Source: Anaerolineaceae bacterium (GTDB lineage: Bacteria; Chloroflexota; Anaerolineae; Anaerolineales; Anaerolineaceae). From it: a stretch of DNA of 6,735 nt. Below are positions 1 through 6,290 of this stretch, piece by piece (position 1 is the first letter of the stretch; each line of letters starts with the position of its first letter). Below the pieces are notes generated by a model. That model did not search any database. It saw only the letters and a list, made by a program, of their open reading frames with translations, and had not been told where the DNA came from. The stretch is from the NCBI GenBank assembly GCA_003448875.1, contig DLXG01000024.1, positions 1-6,735 of the forward strand, given 5' to 3'. The position numbers and the translations under genes were made by a program.

Positions 1-210
1 TTCGGGCGGCAGCGGTTGGGCATCCTTAAACAGGCCGGATTGATCAATATACCCGACTGGACGGGTGTCTTCACTCAGGGCGGTGGCCAAAAGGCTCACC
101 CCCATGATGACCGCCATGAAAAGCGGGATGGAAATCAGGCCGAGGATAAAGCGCTTGCGTTTGACATGGCGCAGATATTCGTGACCGAAAACAATCCAAA
201 ACTTGTTCAT
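1..210 (-). CDS. ABC-2 type transporter permease, N-terminal part (truncated by window edge)
   Basis: The first 70 residues of an integral membrane subunit are visible. The protein begins MNKFWIVFGHEYLRHVKRKR, a short basic cytoplasmic stretch, followed by a hydrophobic first membrane segment at about residues 22-46. A polar extracytoplasmic stretch follows that contains RPVGYIDQSGL. This plan (short amphipathic start, one membrane helix, large external domain) is that of NatB-like ABC-2 export permeases. The ATG lies inside the end of the upstream ATPase gene: the ATPase stop and this start share the four bases ATGA, so translation is probably coupled. A GGAGAAG ribosome site sits just upstream, inside the ATPase coding sequence. 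With the ATPase it should form an exporter in the cytoplasmic membrane. The substrate cannot be told; sodium, peptide or drug export are all known in this family. The remainder of the gene is outside the window. Confidence 0.85.
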   Translation of the reverse strand, partial: MNKFWIVFGHEYLRHVKRKRFILGLISIPLFMAVIMGVSLLATALSEDTRPVGYIDQSGLFKDAQPLPPE

Positions 211-1112
211 GAAACTTCTCCGCTTGCAGTAACCACTTGAATGAAAATCTCATCAAGGGTGGGCAGAGCCACTTCGAAGCGTTCCAAAGCAATGCCCTGT
301 TCGACAAGGTTTTTAAGAATTAGCTGCGGGGTGATTTGATCGGTCAGGTGCAGGATGTAGCCGGAATTATCACGCTCGATGCGGCTGACGCCGGGAATTT
401 GAGCAGGCAATTCATTCAAAGGATGAATCACGACTTCCTGGCCCGAATACTGGCGGCGAATTTCGTCTAATTTACCGTACAACATCACCTTGCCACGGTT
501 GATCAAAACCAACCGATCGCACAGTTCTTCTACCTGATGCATTTGATGGCTGCACATGACAATTGTTTTACCCTTGTCCCGTTCCTCACGCAGCAAGTCC
601 TTAACCATTTGGGTGTTGACCGGATCAAGCGCGCTGAAGGGTTCGTCAATGATGATCAATTGCGGATCATGGACAAGAGTGATGATTAATTGAGCCTTTT
701 GCTGCATTCCTTTGCTTAATTCTTTAACCTTCTTTTTGCGGTGATCATACAGGTCAAAACGTTTCATCATTTGTTCAACACGGGTAGCAGCATCGGTGGG
801 ACTCAACCCTTTCAGGCGTGCTAAATAATTCAGGCAGGTTTCCAGGGTAATGTCCTGATACAACCCCCGCTCTTCGGGTAGATACCCGATGCGGTTTTTC
901 TTTTCTTCGGTCATTTTCCCGCCGAGAATTTCCACCTCACCGCTATCGGGTTTGAAAATATCCAGAATGATGCGGATGCTGGTGGTCTTACCAGCGCCGT
1001 TGGGGCCAAGCAACCCGAAAATTTCGCCGGGTTCAACTTCAAAAGATACCTGATTGACAGCCAGCTGGCTGCCGAAACGTTTGCTGATTTGATTAACTTT
1101 GATTGAGGACAT
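207..1112 (-). CDS. ABC-2 type exporter ATP-binding protein (NatA-like, with C-terminal DUF4162-type region)
   Basis: This 301-residue ATPase should power export by the neighbouring ABC-2 permease. Visible motifs are Walker A GPNGAGKT (36-43), the signature LSKGMQQ (132-138), Walker B LIIIDE (152-157), the D-loop SALD (160-163) and the switch histidine H189 in MCSHQ. At the usual Q-loop position it reads YLPEERGLY (77-85), with acidic residues instead of glutamine, as is common in NatA/CcmA-like exporter ATPases. After about residue 215 a C-terminal region ending LPTLDEIFIQVV matches the DUF4162-type tail of these proteins (family knowledge from memory). The ATG at 1112 is preceded by AAGGTGG with good spacing. 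The stop overlaps the next gene's start (ATGA), showing an operon of at least two genes. Motifs are intact, so the protein should be active. The substrate is unknown. Confidence 0.93.
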   Translation of the reverse strand: MSSIKVNQISKRFGSQLAVNQVSFEVEPGEIFGLLGPNGAGKTTSIRIILDIFKPDSGEVEILGGKMTEEKKNRIGYLPEERGLYQDITLETCLNYLARLKGLSPTDAATRVEQMMKRFDLYDHRKKKVKELSKGMQQKAQLIITLVHDPQLIIIDEPFSALDPVNTQMVKDLLREERDKGKTIVMCSHQMHQVEELCDRLVLINRGKVMLYGKLDEIRRQYSGQEVVIHPLNELPAQIPGVSRIERDNSGYILHLTDQITPQLILKNLVEQGIALERFEVALPTLDEIFIQVVTASGEVS

Positions 1113-1199
1113 GAGATTTCCACCTTTGTGAATTACATGGACAACATATTTACGAGGAAATAGTGGGATTGGTTTCGTTTAAAGGCATTATTCGGAAGG

Positions 1200-1208
1200 A
1201 TTATAACA
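1200..1208 (-). promoter_or_regulatory. Extended -10 promoter for the ABC-2 exporter genes
   Basis: On the minus strand TGTTATAAT gives a perfect TATAAT (1205-1200) with an upstream TG in the extended -10 position. No good -35 hexamer is found at 16-18 bp; the only candidates fall inside the preceding terminator stem. The predicted start is near 1193, leaving a leader of about 80 nt before the ATPase start at 1112. The box lies immediately beyond the T-run of the upstream operon's terminator, so the two operons are separated by a few bases. Confidence 0.6.
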
Positions 1209-1210
1209 AT

Positions 1211-1249
1211 AAAAAAGGGCAAAACCCTGTGACCTAGGTGTTTTGCCCT
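1211..1249 (-). terminator. Rho-independent terminator of the nucleoside-type ABC importer operon
   Basis: On the minus strand AGGGCAAAAC (1249-1240) pairs perfectly with GTTTTGCCCT (1225-1216), a 10-bp stem with a 14-nt loop, followed by six T residues (1216-1211). It lies about 30 bp past the stop codon of the last permease gene. On the plus strand the stem is followed by A residues rather than T, so it is unidirectional. Confidence 0.9.
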
Positions 1250-1280
1250 GAAAAAAACGATAGGGGTATTTGTTTCTGTT

Positions 1281-2558
1281 TTATTCTTTCTCGTACGGGA
1301 TGCCGTCGGCTGCCGGGACATGACCCTTGCCGATCACGCCAGCCAGCACGATCATGGTTGCGATGTACGGCAGCATGAGCAGGAATTGAGAGGGTATGGC
1401 GATGCCGAGGATTGCCATGCGGGAGGCGAGACCATCTGCAAAGCCGAACAGCAACCCTGCAGCACGCCCGCCGGTGGGGATCCAGTTACCGAAGATCATG
1501 GCTGCCAGACCGATAAAACCGCGACCGGCAGTCATTACCTCGTCAAAACGACCGGCAGAACCGAGAGTGAAGTAGGCGCCAGCAAAACCGGCCATCATGC
1601 CACCCAGAATGACGGAGGTGTAACGTGTTTTGAAGACATCAATGCCCAGCGTATCGGCGGCTTTGGGGTGCTCACCAACGGCGCGGACGCGCAACCCCCA
1701 GCGGGTCTGGAAGAGGGCAATTTGCAAGATGATGATGAAGATAAACATGGCAAAGACGAACAGGTTGTTGACGAAGAAAATTTCGCCAATCACCGGAATA
1801 TCCGCCAGCAGGGGGATGGCAATTGCCCCAAAGGTGGGTGGATTATTCAAAGCCGGATAGACCTGCATAAATTTTGCCGAGATGTAGGAAGTCAAACCGG
1901 TTGCGAAAATATTAATCACCGTACCGGAAATAATTTGATTGGTCTTGTATTTTATAGAAAAGATACCGTGTACATAAGCCAGCAGCGCACCGGTCAACAC
2001 CGCCGCAAACAAACCAAGCCATGCGCTTTGGGTAAGGCTGCCAACCAGCGCCGAAACCATCGCTCCACTCAACATCATGCCCTCGATGGCAATATTGACC
2101 ACCCCTGAGCGTTCACACAGGATGCCGGAGAGGGCTCCCAGCGTGATAGGTACCGCTTTACTGAGGGTGGTGTTGAACAGACCAACCAGATTGAGTGATT
2201 TGCCGGCAGTAGCCCAAACCAGAAAGCCAAACACAAAAATACCCACGACTACCGCTAAAACAGCATTGGTGTATTTTTTGAAACCACGCGATAATTGAAT
2301 GCCGCCTAAAATGGCGCATACGATGGCCAGCACATAAAGAGTGTTGAGGGCGGGCAGGTTCCAAGGATCCAGTTGGGTCTTGGCTTGAAAGGTACTCAGG
2401 CCAAAACTGGCAATGGCGCTTCCATCCACCGAACGAGCAAAGAAGAACCAGATTGAGAGGGCAAGCAACAAAAAGAATGCACCCATGACCCGCTGACGGA
2501 CGGGAGATTCGCGAACGAAGGTTTTATGGAACATTTGACTGTTGGTGGTTGATGCCAT
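1281..2558 (-). CDS. BMP-family nucleoside-type ABC transporter permease (second permease, NupQ/YufQ-like)
   Basis: This 425-residue polytopic membrane protein would form half of the translocation channel of an importer for nucleosides or related purines. The diagnostic core is CERSGVVNIAIEGMM (148-162), then RAVGEHPKAADTLGIDV (292-308) where the ATPase coupling helix is expected, and AGRGFIGLAAMIFGNW (344-359) near the end. These are hallmarks of the NupQ/YufQ branch of the BPD_transp_2 family. Roughly ten hydrophobic segments are visible. The N-terminus carries about 120 residues before the core, with three extra hydrophobic segments (about 24-43, 70-90, 98-118), so it is longer than the roughly 320 residues I recall for Bacillus NupQ. 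GGGGAGG precedes the ATG at about 10 nt and overlaps the end of the upstream gene; the genes are 6 bp apart. The TAA at 1281 is followed by the operon terminator. Nucleoside specificity is inferred from family. Confidence 0.92.
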   Translation of the reverse strand: MASTTNSQMFHKTFVRESPVRQRVMGAFFLLLALSIWFFFARSVDGSAIASFGLSTFQAKTQLDPWNLPALNTLYVLAIVCAILGGIQLSRGFKKYTNAVLAVVVGIFVFGFLVWATAGKSLNLVGLFNTTLSKAVPITLGALSGILCERSGVVNIAIEGMMLSGAMVSALVGSLTQSAWLGLFAAVLTGALLAYVHGIFSIKYKTNQIISGTVINIFATGLTSYISAKFMQVYPALNNPPTFGAIAIPLLADIPVIGEIFFVNNLFVFAMFIFIIILQIALFQTRWGLRVRAVGEHPKAADTLGIDVFKTRYTSVILGGMMAGFAGAYFTLGSAGRFDEVMTAGRGFIGLAAMIFGNWIPTGGRAAGLLFGFADGLASRMAILGIAIPSQFLLMLPYIATMIVLAGVIGKGHVPAADGIPYEKE

Positions 2559-2564
2559 ATTCGA

Positions 2565-3851
2565 TTAACCTCCCCACCCGCGAATGGTGACGCCTGCTTC
2601 TTCAACCGTTGGCTTGCGCAGGCGGTAAATGGTGCGGATAATAGCCGGGGCAGCAATGAAGGCGAGGATAACGGCCTGTAAGATGGAGATGATGTCGTTA
2701 GGAATACCGGCGGTTAATTGCATACGCGTAGCCCCGCTCCGCAAGGTACCAAATAACAGGGAAGCCAGTACCACTCCAAGCGGGTGATTATTGCCCAAAA
2801 GTGCCAGAGCAATGCTGTCGAAACCATAGCCGGAAGAAAAAGCCATGGCAAGGTTGCGGTTCACACCGAGAACTTCGTTGGCCCCGGCCAGACCGGCCAG
2901 CGCACCGGAGAGACTCATTGCCAAAACAATATTCCGGGTTACATTCATGCCGGCGTACTTGGCAGCGTTGGGGTTGGTTCCTACCGTACGAAGTTCAAAT
3001 CCCCACGTGGTTTTGAACAGATACCAGTAGACTAAATAGGCAATTCCAAGCGCAATAAAAAACCCCAGATGAAAACGGATGGGGTCGGGGAAGAAACGCG
3101 GCAGCCAGGCACTCGGTAGAATTTCAGGGCTGACGGGGTTAAACGAGCCGGGGCGCTTCATCGGTCCGGTCAGCAAGAAATCGCTCAACCGGAAGGCGAT
3201 GTAATTCATCATAATGGTGTTGATCACTTCATGGCCGCCGGTTTTGGCTTTTAACCAGCCGGGAATAAAGCCCCACATTGCACCGCCGGCTGCGCCTGCC
3301 AGCAAAGCCAATGGGACATGAATGATGGCGGGCAGGCCGGTAATAGAATAACCTACAAAAGTGGCGGTAAGAGCTCCAATGAAGATTTGTCCCTCAGCCC
3401 CGATGTTGAACACACCGGCACGGAAGCCCAGCGCAACAGCCAGACCGGCAAAGATATACGGGGTGGAGGTAACCAGGCTCTCGAGAATTGGGTTGAAAGC
3501 CCGCCGGATCTGTAACTCGTCACCCGACTGCAGGGCGGCGATCATGCGGGCAGGGTCGCCAAAGGCACCCGTAAACAAACCGGAATAGGCTTTCGATACT
3601 GCCTCCCACGCAGCAGCAAGACCGGCCCCAAAGGACTGGCCGAAAGCCGCATATACCTGTTCGGTGGTCAGAATGATGAAAATACCACCAATGATCAGGC
3701 CGGTGAAAACGGCCAGAAGCGGGATCGCGATCGTCTGACCAACCCGTCCTCTTTTCTTTTCTTTCTCGGGTGGTTTGAAGCGATTATTTAACTCTTCTAG
3801 AAAAATCTGTCCAACACCGGGTTTTTTGGGTTGTTCGGAATTGGTGGTCAA
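2565..3851 (-). CDS. BMP-family nucleoside-type ABC transporter permease (first permease, NupP/YufP-like), TTG start
   Basis: This 428-residue membrane protein is the partner permease of the importer. After a polar, basic N-terminus (1-38) comes a first membrane helix (about 40-62). The family core follows: FRAGVFNIGAEGQIFIGA (143-160), GTNPNAAKYAGMNV (291-304) and SGYGFDSIALALLGNNHPLG (340-359). The C-terminus is short and cytoplasmic. The core motifs parallel those of the downstream permease, so the two are ancient paralogues expected to act as a heterodimer. No ATG exists near the expected N-terminus. The best start is TTG at 3851-3849, which overlaps the ATPase stop as TTGA and is preceded by GGGGGTG; this suggests translational coupling. 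An ATG start further in (M103) would remove the first membrane helix and is unlikely. The protein is somewhat longer than I recall for Bacillus NupP, partly from residues 63-115. Confidence 0.92.
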   Translation of the reverse strand: MTTNSEQPKKPGVGQIFLEELNNRFKPPEKEKKRGRVGQTIAIPLLAVFTGLIIGGIFIILTTEQVYAAFGQSFGAGLAAAWEAVSKAYSGLFTGAFGDPARMIAALQSGDELQIRRAFNPILESLVTSTPYIFAGLAVALGFRAGVFNIGAEGQIFIGALTATFVGYSITGLPAIIHVPLALLAGAAGGAMWGFIPGWLKAKTGGHEVINTIMMNYIAFRLSDFLLTGPMKRPGSFNPVSPEILPSAWLPRFFPDPIRFHLGFFIALGIAYLVYWYLFKTTWGFELRTVGTNPNAAKYAGMNVTRNIVLAMSLSGALAGLAGANEVLGVNRNLAMAFSSGYGFDSIALALLGNNHPLGVVLASLLFGTLRSGATRMQLTAGIPNDIISILQAVILAFIAAPAIIRTIYRLRKPTVEEAGVTIRGWGG

Positions 3852-5422
3852 TTCGCACCCCCGATCTTTTCAGATTGTGTGGCTTTTTTCTGGATCTGCT
3901 GTCGGGCATCTTCTAATGGAGTCCCCGCCATGAGAAGCCCGATCAGTTCTTTGGTGGCTTCCTCAGCAGAAACCGTGGCGGTGATTTTGCCGCGATACAT
4001 TACGGCGATCCGATCAGAAAGCTGCATGATCTCATCCAGTTCGGTTGATACCAGTAAAACCGCCACCCCTTCATCGCGCCGCTTGAGGATTTGCGAGTGG
4101 ATGTACTCGATTGAACCAACATCCAAGCCGCGCGTTGGTTGAGCAGCGACCAGCAGGTGAATTGGACGGGAGAGTTCGCGGGCTACGATGACTTTCTGCT
4201 GGTTGCCTCCCGAAAGGGAGCCGGCTGCGGTAAAAATGGAAGGGGTGCGGATGTCGTATTCCTGCACCAGCCGGGTGGCGTTTAGCATCACATAGTCCCA
4301 TTGGATAATCGCGCGCCTGGCAAAGGGAGGCAGATAATAGGTACACAACATTAAGTTTTCCATCACCGGGAAAGGTAAGACCAGCCCATCCCGCTGGCGG
4401 TCTTCCGGAATGTGAGCGGTACCGGCTTCGGTAAATTTGCGCGGTACCGCATGGGTGACATCTTTGCCCATAAGGAAGACTTTACCATCCTCTACATCCC
4501 GCATTCCCGTGACGGCTTCAACCAATTCGGTTTGTCCGTTGCCCTGCACACCGGCGATGCCGAGAATTTCACCTTCATGGACTTCAAATGAGACATCATC
4601 CACCGCGACCTGATGGGTTTCATCCGTAACGATCAGGTTTTCTACTTTGAGGATGGCCTCTTTCGGCCTGGCGGGTTCTTTTTCCAATTCAAGTTTTACT
4701 TCTCGTCCGACCATCATGGCCGCCAGTTTGCTTTGATCGGCTTCAGCAGGCGTGACGGGGCCAATCACTTTGCCGCGGCGGATAACGGTAATGATGTCGG
4801 CGACTTCCAGCACCTCACGTAATTTGTGGGTAATAAAGATGATGGACTTGCCTTGCGCCGTCAGCGAACGCATGATTTCGAAGAGCTCATCTGCTTCCTG
4901 AGGGGTGAGCACGGCGGTAGGTTCGTCGAAGATGAGAATGTTGGCGTTACGGTATAACAACTTAATGATTTCAACTCGCTGCTGAACACCAACCGGCAGG
5001 TCTTTGATATAACTATCGGGGTTTACTTCCAGTCCGTATTGGGTTGAAATTTCACGAATGCGCCTGGCGGCTGCCTCTCGATCCAGAAAGCCACCCGGTT
5101 TAAGGCTTTCTTCCCCCAGCATGACATTTTCGGTGACGGTAAAAACCGGGATGAGCATGAAATGCTGATGCACCATGCCGATGCCGCGCGCAATGGCATC
5201 GGAAGGGGATTGAACCCGAAACGGTTCGCCGTTGACAAAGATTTCTCCCTCATCGGGTTTGTAAAGCCCGTAGAGAATATTCATCAGAGTTGTTTTACCG
5301 GCACCGTTTTCCCCCAACAAGGCGTGAATTGTTCCCTGTTCGAGGGTGAGGTCAATATGATCGTTGGCCAGTACACCGGGGAAGCGTTTGGTGATTCCGC
5401 GCAGTTCCAGAACAGGTGTCAT
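3848..5422 (-). CDS. BMP-family nucleoside-type ABC transporter, tandem ATP-binding protein (NupO/YufO-like)
   Basis: The 524-residue protein contains two fused nucleotide-binding domains, as in sugar and nucleoside importers. Domain 1 is intact: Walker A GENGAGKT (37-44), Q-loop Q86, signature LPVGVQQ (142-148), Walker B ILIFDE (162-167), switch H199. Domain 2 is degenerate at its own ATP site: Walker A reads GVQGNGQT (291-298) without the lysine, the Walker B acidic pair is replaced in LLVAAQPTRGLD (423-434), and the switch histidine is replaced in VSTE (458-461). Its signature LSGGNQQ (403-409) is canonical. This asymmetry is normal for the family, so one composite site is probably catalytic. 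The MVHQHFML stretch (83-90) is typical of the BMP/nucleoside subfamily. The ATG at 5422 has GGAG six bases upstream. It is the first gene of the operon and overlaps the first permease by four bases. No BMP lipoprotein gene accompanies it here. Confidence 0.95.
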   Translation of the reverse strand: MTPVLELRGITKRFPGVLANDHIDLTLEQGTIHALLGENGAGKTTLMNILYGLYKPDEGEIFVNGEPFRVQSPSDAIARGIGMVHQHFMLIPVFTVTENVMLGEESLKPGGFLDREAAARRIREISTQYGLEVNPDSYIKDLPVGVQQRVEIIKLLYRNANILIFDEPTAVLTPQEADELFEIMRSLTAQGKSIIFITHKLREVLEVADIITVIRRGKVIGPVTPAEADQSKLAAMMVGREVKLELEKEPARPKEAILKVENLIVTDETHQVAVDDVSFEVHEGEILGIAGVQGNGQTELVEAVTGMRDVEDGKVFLMGKDVTHAVPRKFTEAGTAHIPEDRQRDGLVLPFPVMENLMLCTYYLPPFARRAIIQWDYVMLNATRLVQEYDIRTPSIFTAAGSLSGGNQQKVIVARELSRPIHLLVAAQPTRGLDVGSIEYIHSQILKRRDEGVAVLLVSTELDEIMQLSDRIAVMYRGKITATVSAEEATKELIGLLMAGTPLEDARQQIQKKATQSEKIGGAN

Positions 5423-5481
5423 ATTTTTCTCCAGGGATGCAAAAAATCCGTCCCGTAATGGGAGAGGGATTCGGATAAATT

Positions 5482-5490
5482 ATTTTACCA
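5482..5490 (-). promoter_or_regulatory. Probable promoter of the nucleoside-type ABC importer operon (extended -10)
   Basis: On the minus strand TGGTAAAAT has a TAAAAT -10 (5487-5482) with an extended TG. The -35 region at 17 bp is poor. The predicted start is near 5475, with a leader of about 50 nt to the ATPase ATG at 5422. It is divergent from the tRNA-Lys promoter. I saw no riboswitch-like structure in this leader beyond a weak 4-bp TCCC/GGGA hairpin. Confidence 0.45.
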
Positions 5491-5541
5491 TAAGGGGAAA
5501 GGATGGATTTCCTGAAAGGGTATGATTTTCGGCAAAATTTG

Positions 5542-5570
5542 TTGACGAAGATTCAAGGGCGTGATAAAAT
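5542..5570 (+). promoter_or_regulatory. Strong promoter of tRNA-Lys
   Basis: TTGACG (5542-5547) and TAAAAT (5565-5570) are separated by exactly 17 bp, and TG at 5562-5563 makes an extended -10. The predicted transcription start is near 5577, so the precursor would carry only about 3 nt before the mature tRNA 5' end at 5580. Confidence 0.85.
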
Positions 5571-5579
5571 GTTGGGCGC

Positions 5580-5651
5580 GGGCGTGTAGCTCAATGGTAG
5601 AGCAGTGGCCTTTTAAGCCATTGGTTCAGGGTTCGAGCCCCTGCACGCTCA
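5580..5651 (+). tRNA. tRNA-Lys (anticodon TTT)
   Basis: A complete 72-nt cloverleaf can be drawn. The acceptor stem GGGCGTG (5580-5586) pairs with CACGCTC (5644-5650), with one G-T pair. The D stem GCTC/GAGC (5589-5592, 5600-5603) has a 7-nt loop containing GG. The anticodon stem GTGGC/GCCAT (5605-5609, 5617-5621) closes the loop CTTTTAA with TTT at 5612-5614. The variable loop is TGGTT and the T arm is CAGGG-TTCGAGC-CCCTG (5627-5643). The discriminator is A5651. CCA is not encoded (the next bases are CTT), so it must be added after transcription. It reads lysine codons AAA and AAG. Confidence 0.97.
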
Positions 5652-5656
5652 CTTCC

Positions 5657-5675
5657 ACAGGGATTCCATCCCTGT
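5657..5675 (+). other. Perfect hairpin immediately 3' of tRNA-Lys
   Basis: ACAGGGAT (5657-5664) and ATCCCTGT (5668-5675) form an 8-bp stem with the 3-nt loop TCC, six bases past the tRNA. No T-run follows, so it is not itself a terminator. It could stabilise or mark the tRNA 3' trailer for processing. Its left arm can also pair with a second ATCCCTG at 5701-5707 inside the following terminator-like hairpin. Confidence 0.7.
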
Positions 5676-5686
5676 CTGTCCCCCTT

Positions 5687-5717
5687 AACGCACCCGATGG
5701 ATCCCTGGGGGCGTTTT
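5687..5717 (+). terminator. Terminator-like hairpin between tRNA-Lys and the helix-turn-helix gene
   Basis: AACGCACCC (5687-5695) pairs with GGGGGCGTT (5707-5715) with a single A-G mismatch. The loop is 11 nt and contains GGATCC, and the stem is followed by only four T residues (5714-5717) and then GTG. The short T-tract suggests partial termination. The next gene's ribosome site begins only about 12 bases later, with no room for a new promoter, so read-through appears necessary for that gene. Confidence 0.65.
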
Positions 5718-5741
5718 GTGTATTCAGCAGGAAGGTCAGGT

Positions 5742-6206
5742 ATGGTTACACTCCCCACATTTCTGCCGGTTGCCGAAGCCGCCCGTAAGTACGGGATGGA
5801 GGAAGCCCGCTTGCGTGCCTTGATTGAGAAAGGTAAAATCAGGGCAGGAGTTGTGGCTGGAGAAATGGTCGTGAGCGAAGATGAAGTGCGAGTTGAAGCC
5901 ATTCAGGAAAAGGGTCTCCGCAAAGAGGATTTGCCGGAGTATCAGATGCACGCCCATTTGAAAGGGAAGCCTATTTGGATTAGTGAGGCAGCAAGACAAT
6001 ATAAGGTTTTGCCTCAGACACTTTGGAAATGGGTAAAGGCTGGTTACATTAGGCAAATTGGGATCAAAGGAAACAAAACGCTTATAGATGAAGCAGATGT
6101 AGCGTATTGCGTAGAGATCTACCGAAAACATGGCAAACCCGGGCGGATATTGTTTAATCCAGATGGCACTCCCTATAAGCCTAAGACGGGACTATTAACT
6201 ATGTAA
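5742..6206 (+). CDS. Tandem helix-turn-helix (excisionase/MerR-like) DNA-binding protein
   Basis: The 154-residue protein contains two copies of a small winged helix-turn-helix unit. Unit 1 is at about 8-50 (PVAEAARKYGM, then LRALIEKGKI, then VVSEDEV). Unit 2 is at about 78-121 (WISEAARQYKV, then LWKWVKAGYI, then LIDEADV). Both have the AEAAR/SEAAR helix start, a recognition-helix segment, a G-K/Y-I turn and a wing strand ending in an acidic D/E-V cap. A charged linker (51-77) joins them, and the tail (128-154) is polar. This resembles the excisionase/AlpA-like HTH_17 fold. It presumably binds DNA in the cytoplasm, but the target is not known. The ATG at 5742 has AGGAAGG six bases upstream; the longer in-frame ATG at 5697 lies inside the preceding hairpin loop and lacks a ribosome site. 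No own promoter is visible, so co-transcription with tRNA-Lys is likely. A perfect inverted repeat 50 bp downstream is a candidate operator. Confidence 0.85.
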   Translation: MVTLPTFLPVAEAARKYGMEEARLRALIEKGKIRAGVVAGEMVVSEDEVRVEAIQEKGLRKEDLPEYQMHAHLKGKPIWISEAARQYKVLPQTLWKWVKAGYIRQIGIKGNKTLIDEADVAYCVEIYRKHGKPGRILFNPDGTPYKPKTGLLTM

Positions 6207-6226
6207 TGCGAAAGGTAATGCGAAAA
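6203..6226 (+). repeat. 12-bp tandem duplication spanning the stop codon
   Basis: GTAATGCGAAAG (6203-6214) is followed directly by GTAATGCGAAAA (6215-6226), differing only at the last base. The unit is a multiple of three and contains the stop codon, so a second in-frame TAA follows at 6216-6218. It looks like a recent slippage duplication. Confidence 0.8.
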
Positions 6227-6250
6227 ACGGCTATGAAAGCCGTTTTTTTT
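6223..6250 (+). terminator. Strong rho-independent terminator of the helix-turn-helix gene
   Basis: AAAAACGGCT (6223-6232) pairs perfectly with AGCCGTTTTT (6238-6247) around a 5-nt loop, and the T-run continues to 6250 (eight T residues in all). It closes the tRNA-Lys/helix-turn-helix transcription unit and isolates the RNA gene that follows. Confidence 0.95.
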
Positions 6251-6257
6251 ATCGCTA

Positions 6258-6290
6258 AATCATCAACGGTATTGACAACCGTTGATGATT
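6258..6290. promoter_or_regulatory. Perfect 13-bp inverted repeat, candidate operator
   Basis: AATCATCAACGGT (6258-6270) and ACCGTTGATGATT (6278-6290) are exact reverse complements separated by the 7 nt ATTGACA. The central spacer contains a consensus -35 box (6272-6277), so a dimeric protein bound here would cover RNA polymerase contacts. No T-run follows, and a strong terminator precedes it, so it is better read as a DNA operator than as an RNA hairpin. The neighbouring tandem helix-turn-helix protein is a plausible but unproven ligand. Confidence 0.75.

Noticed and set aside
1320..2108. A 262-codon open frame on the plus strand, antisense to the second permease
   Set aside because: Its translation is rich in H, Q, D and G with no domain or membrane pattern, and the opposite strand encodes a clear conserved permease. 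It is a coding shadow.
5697..5741. Upstream in-frame ATG at 5697 for the helix-turn-helix gene
   Set aside because: It lies inside the loop of the terminator-like hairpin with no ribosome site, whereas ATG 5742 has AGGAAGG at good spacing and starts just before the first helix-turn-helix unit.
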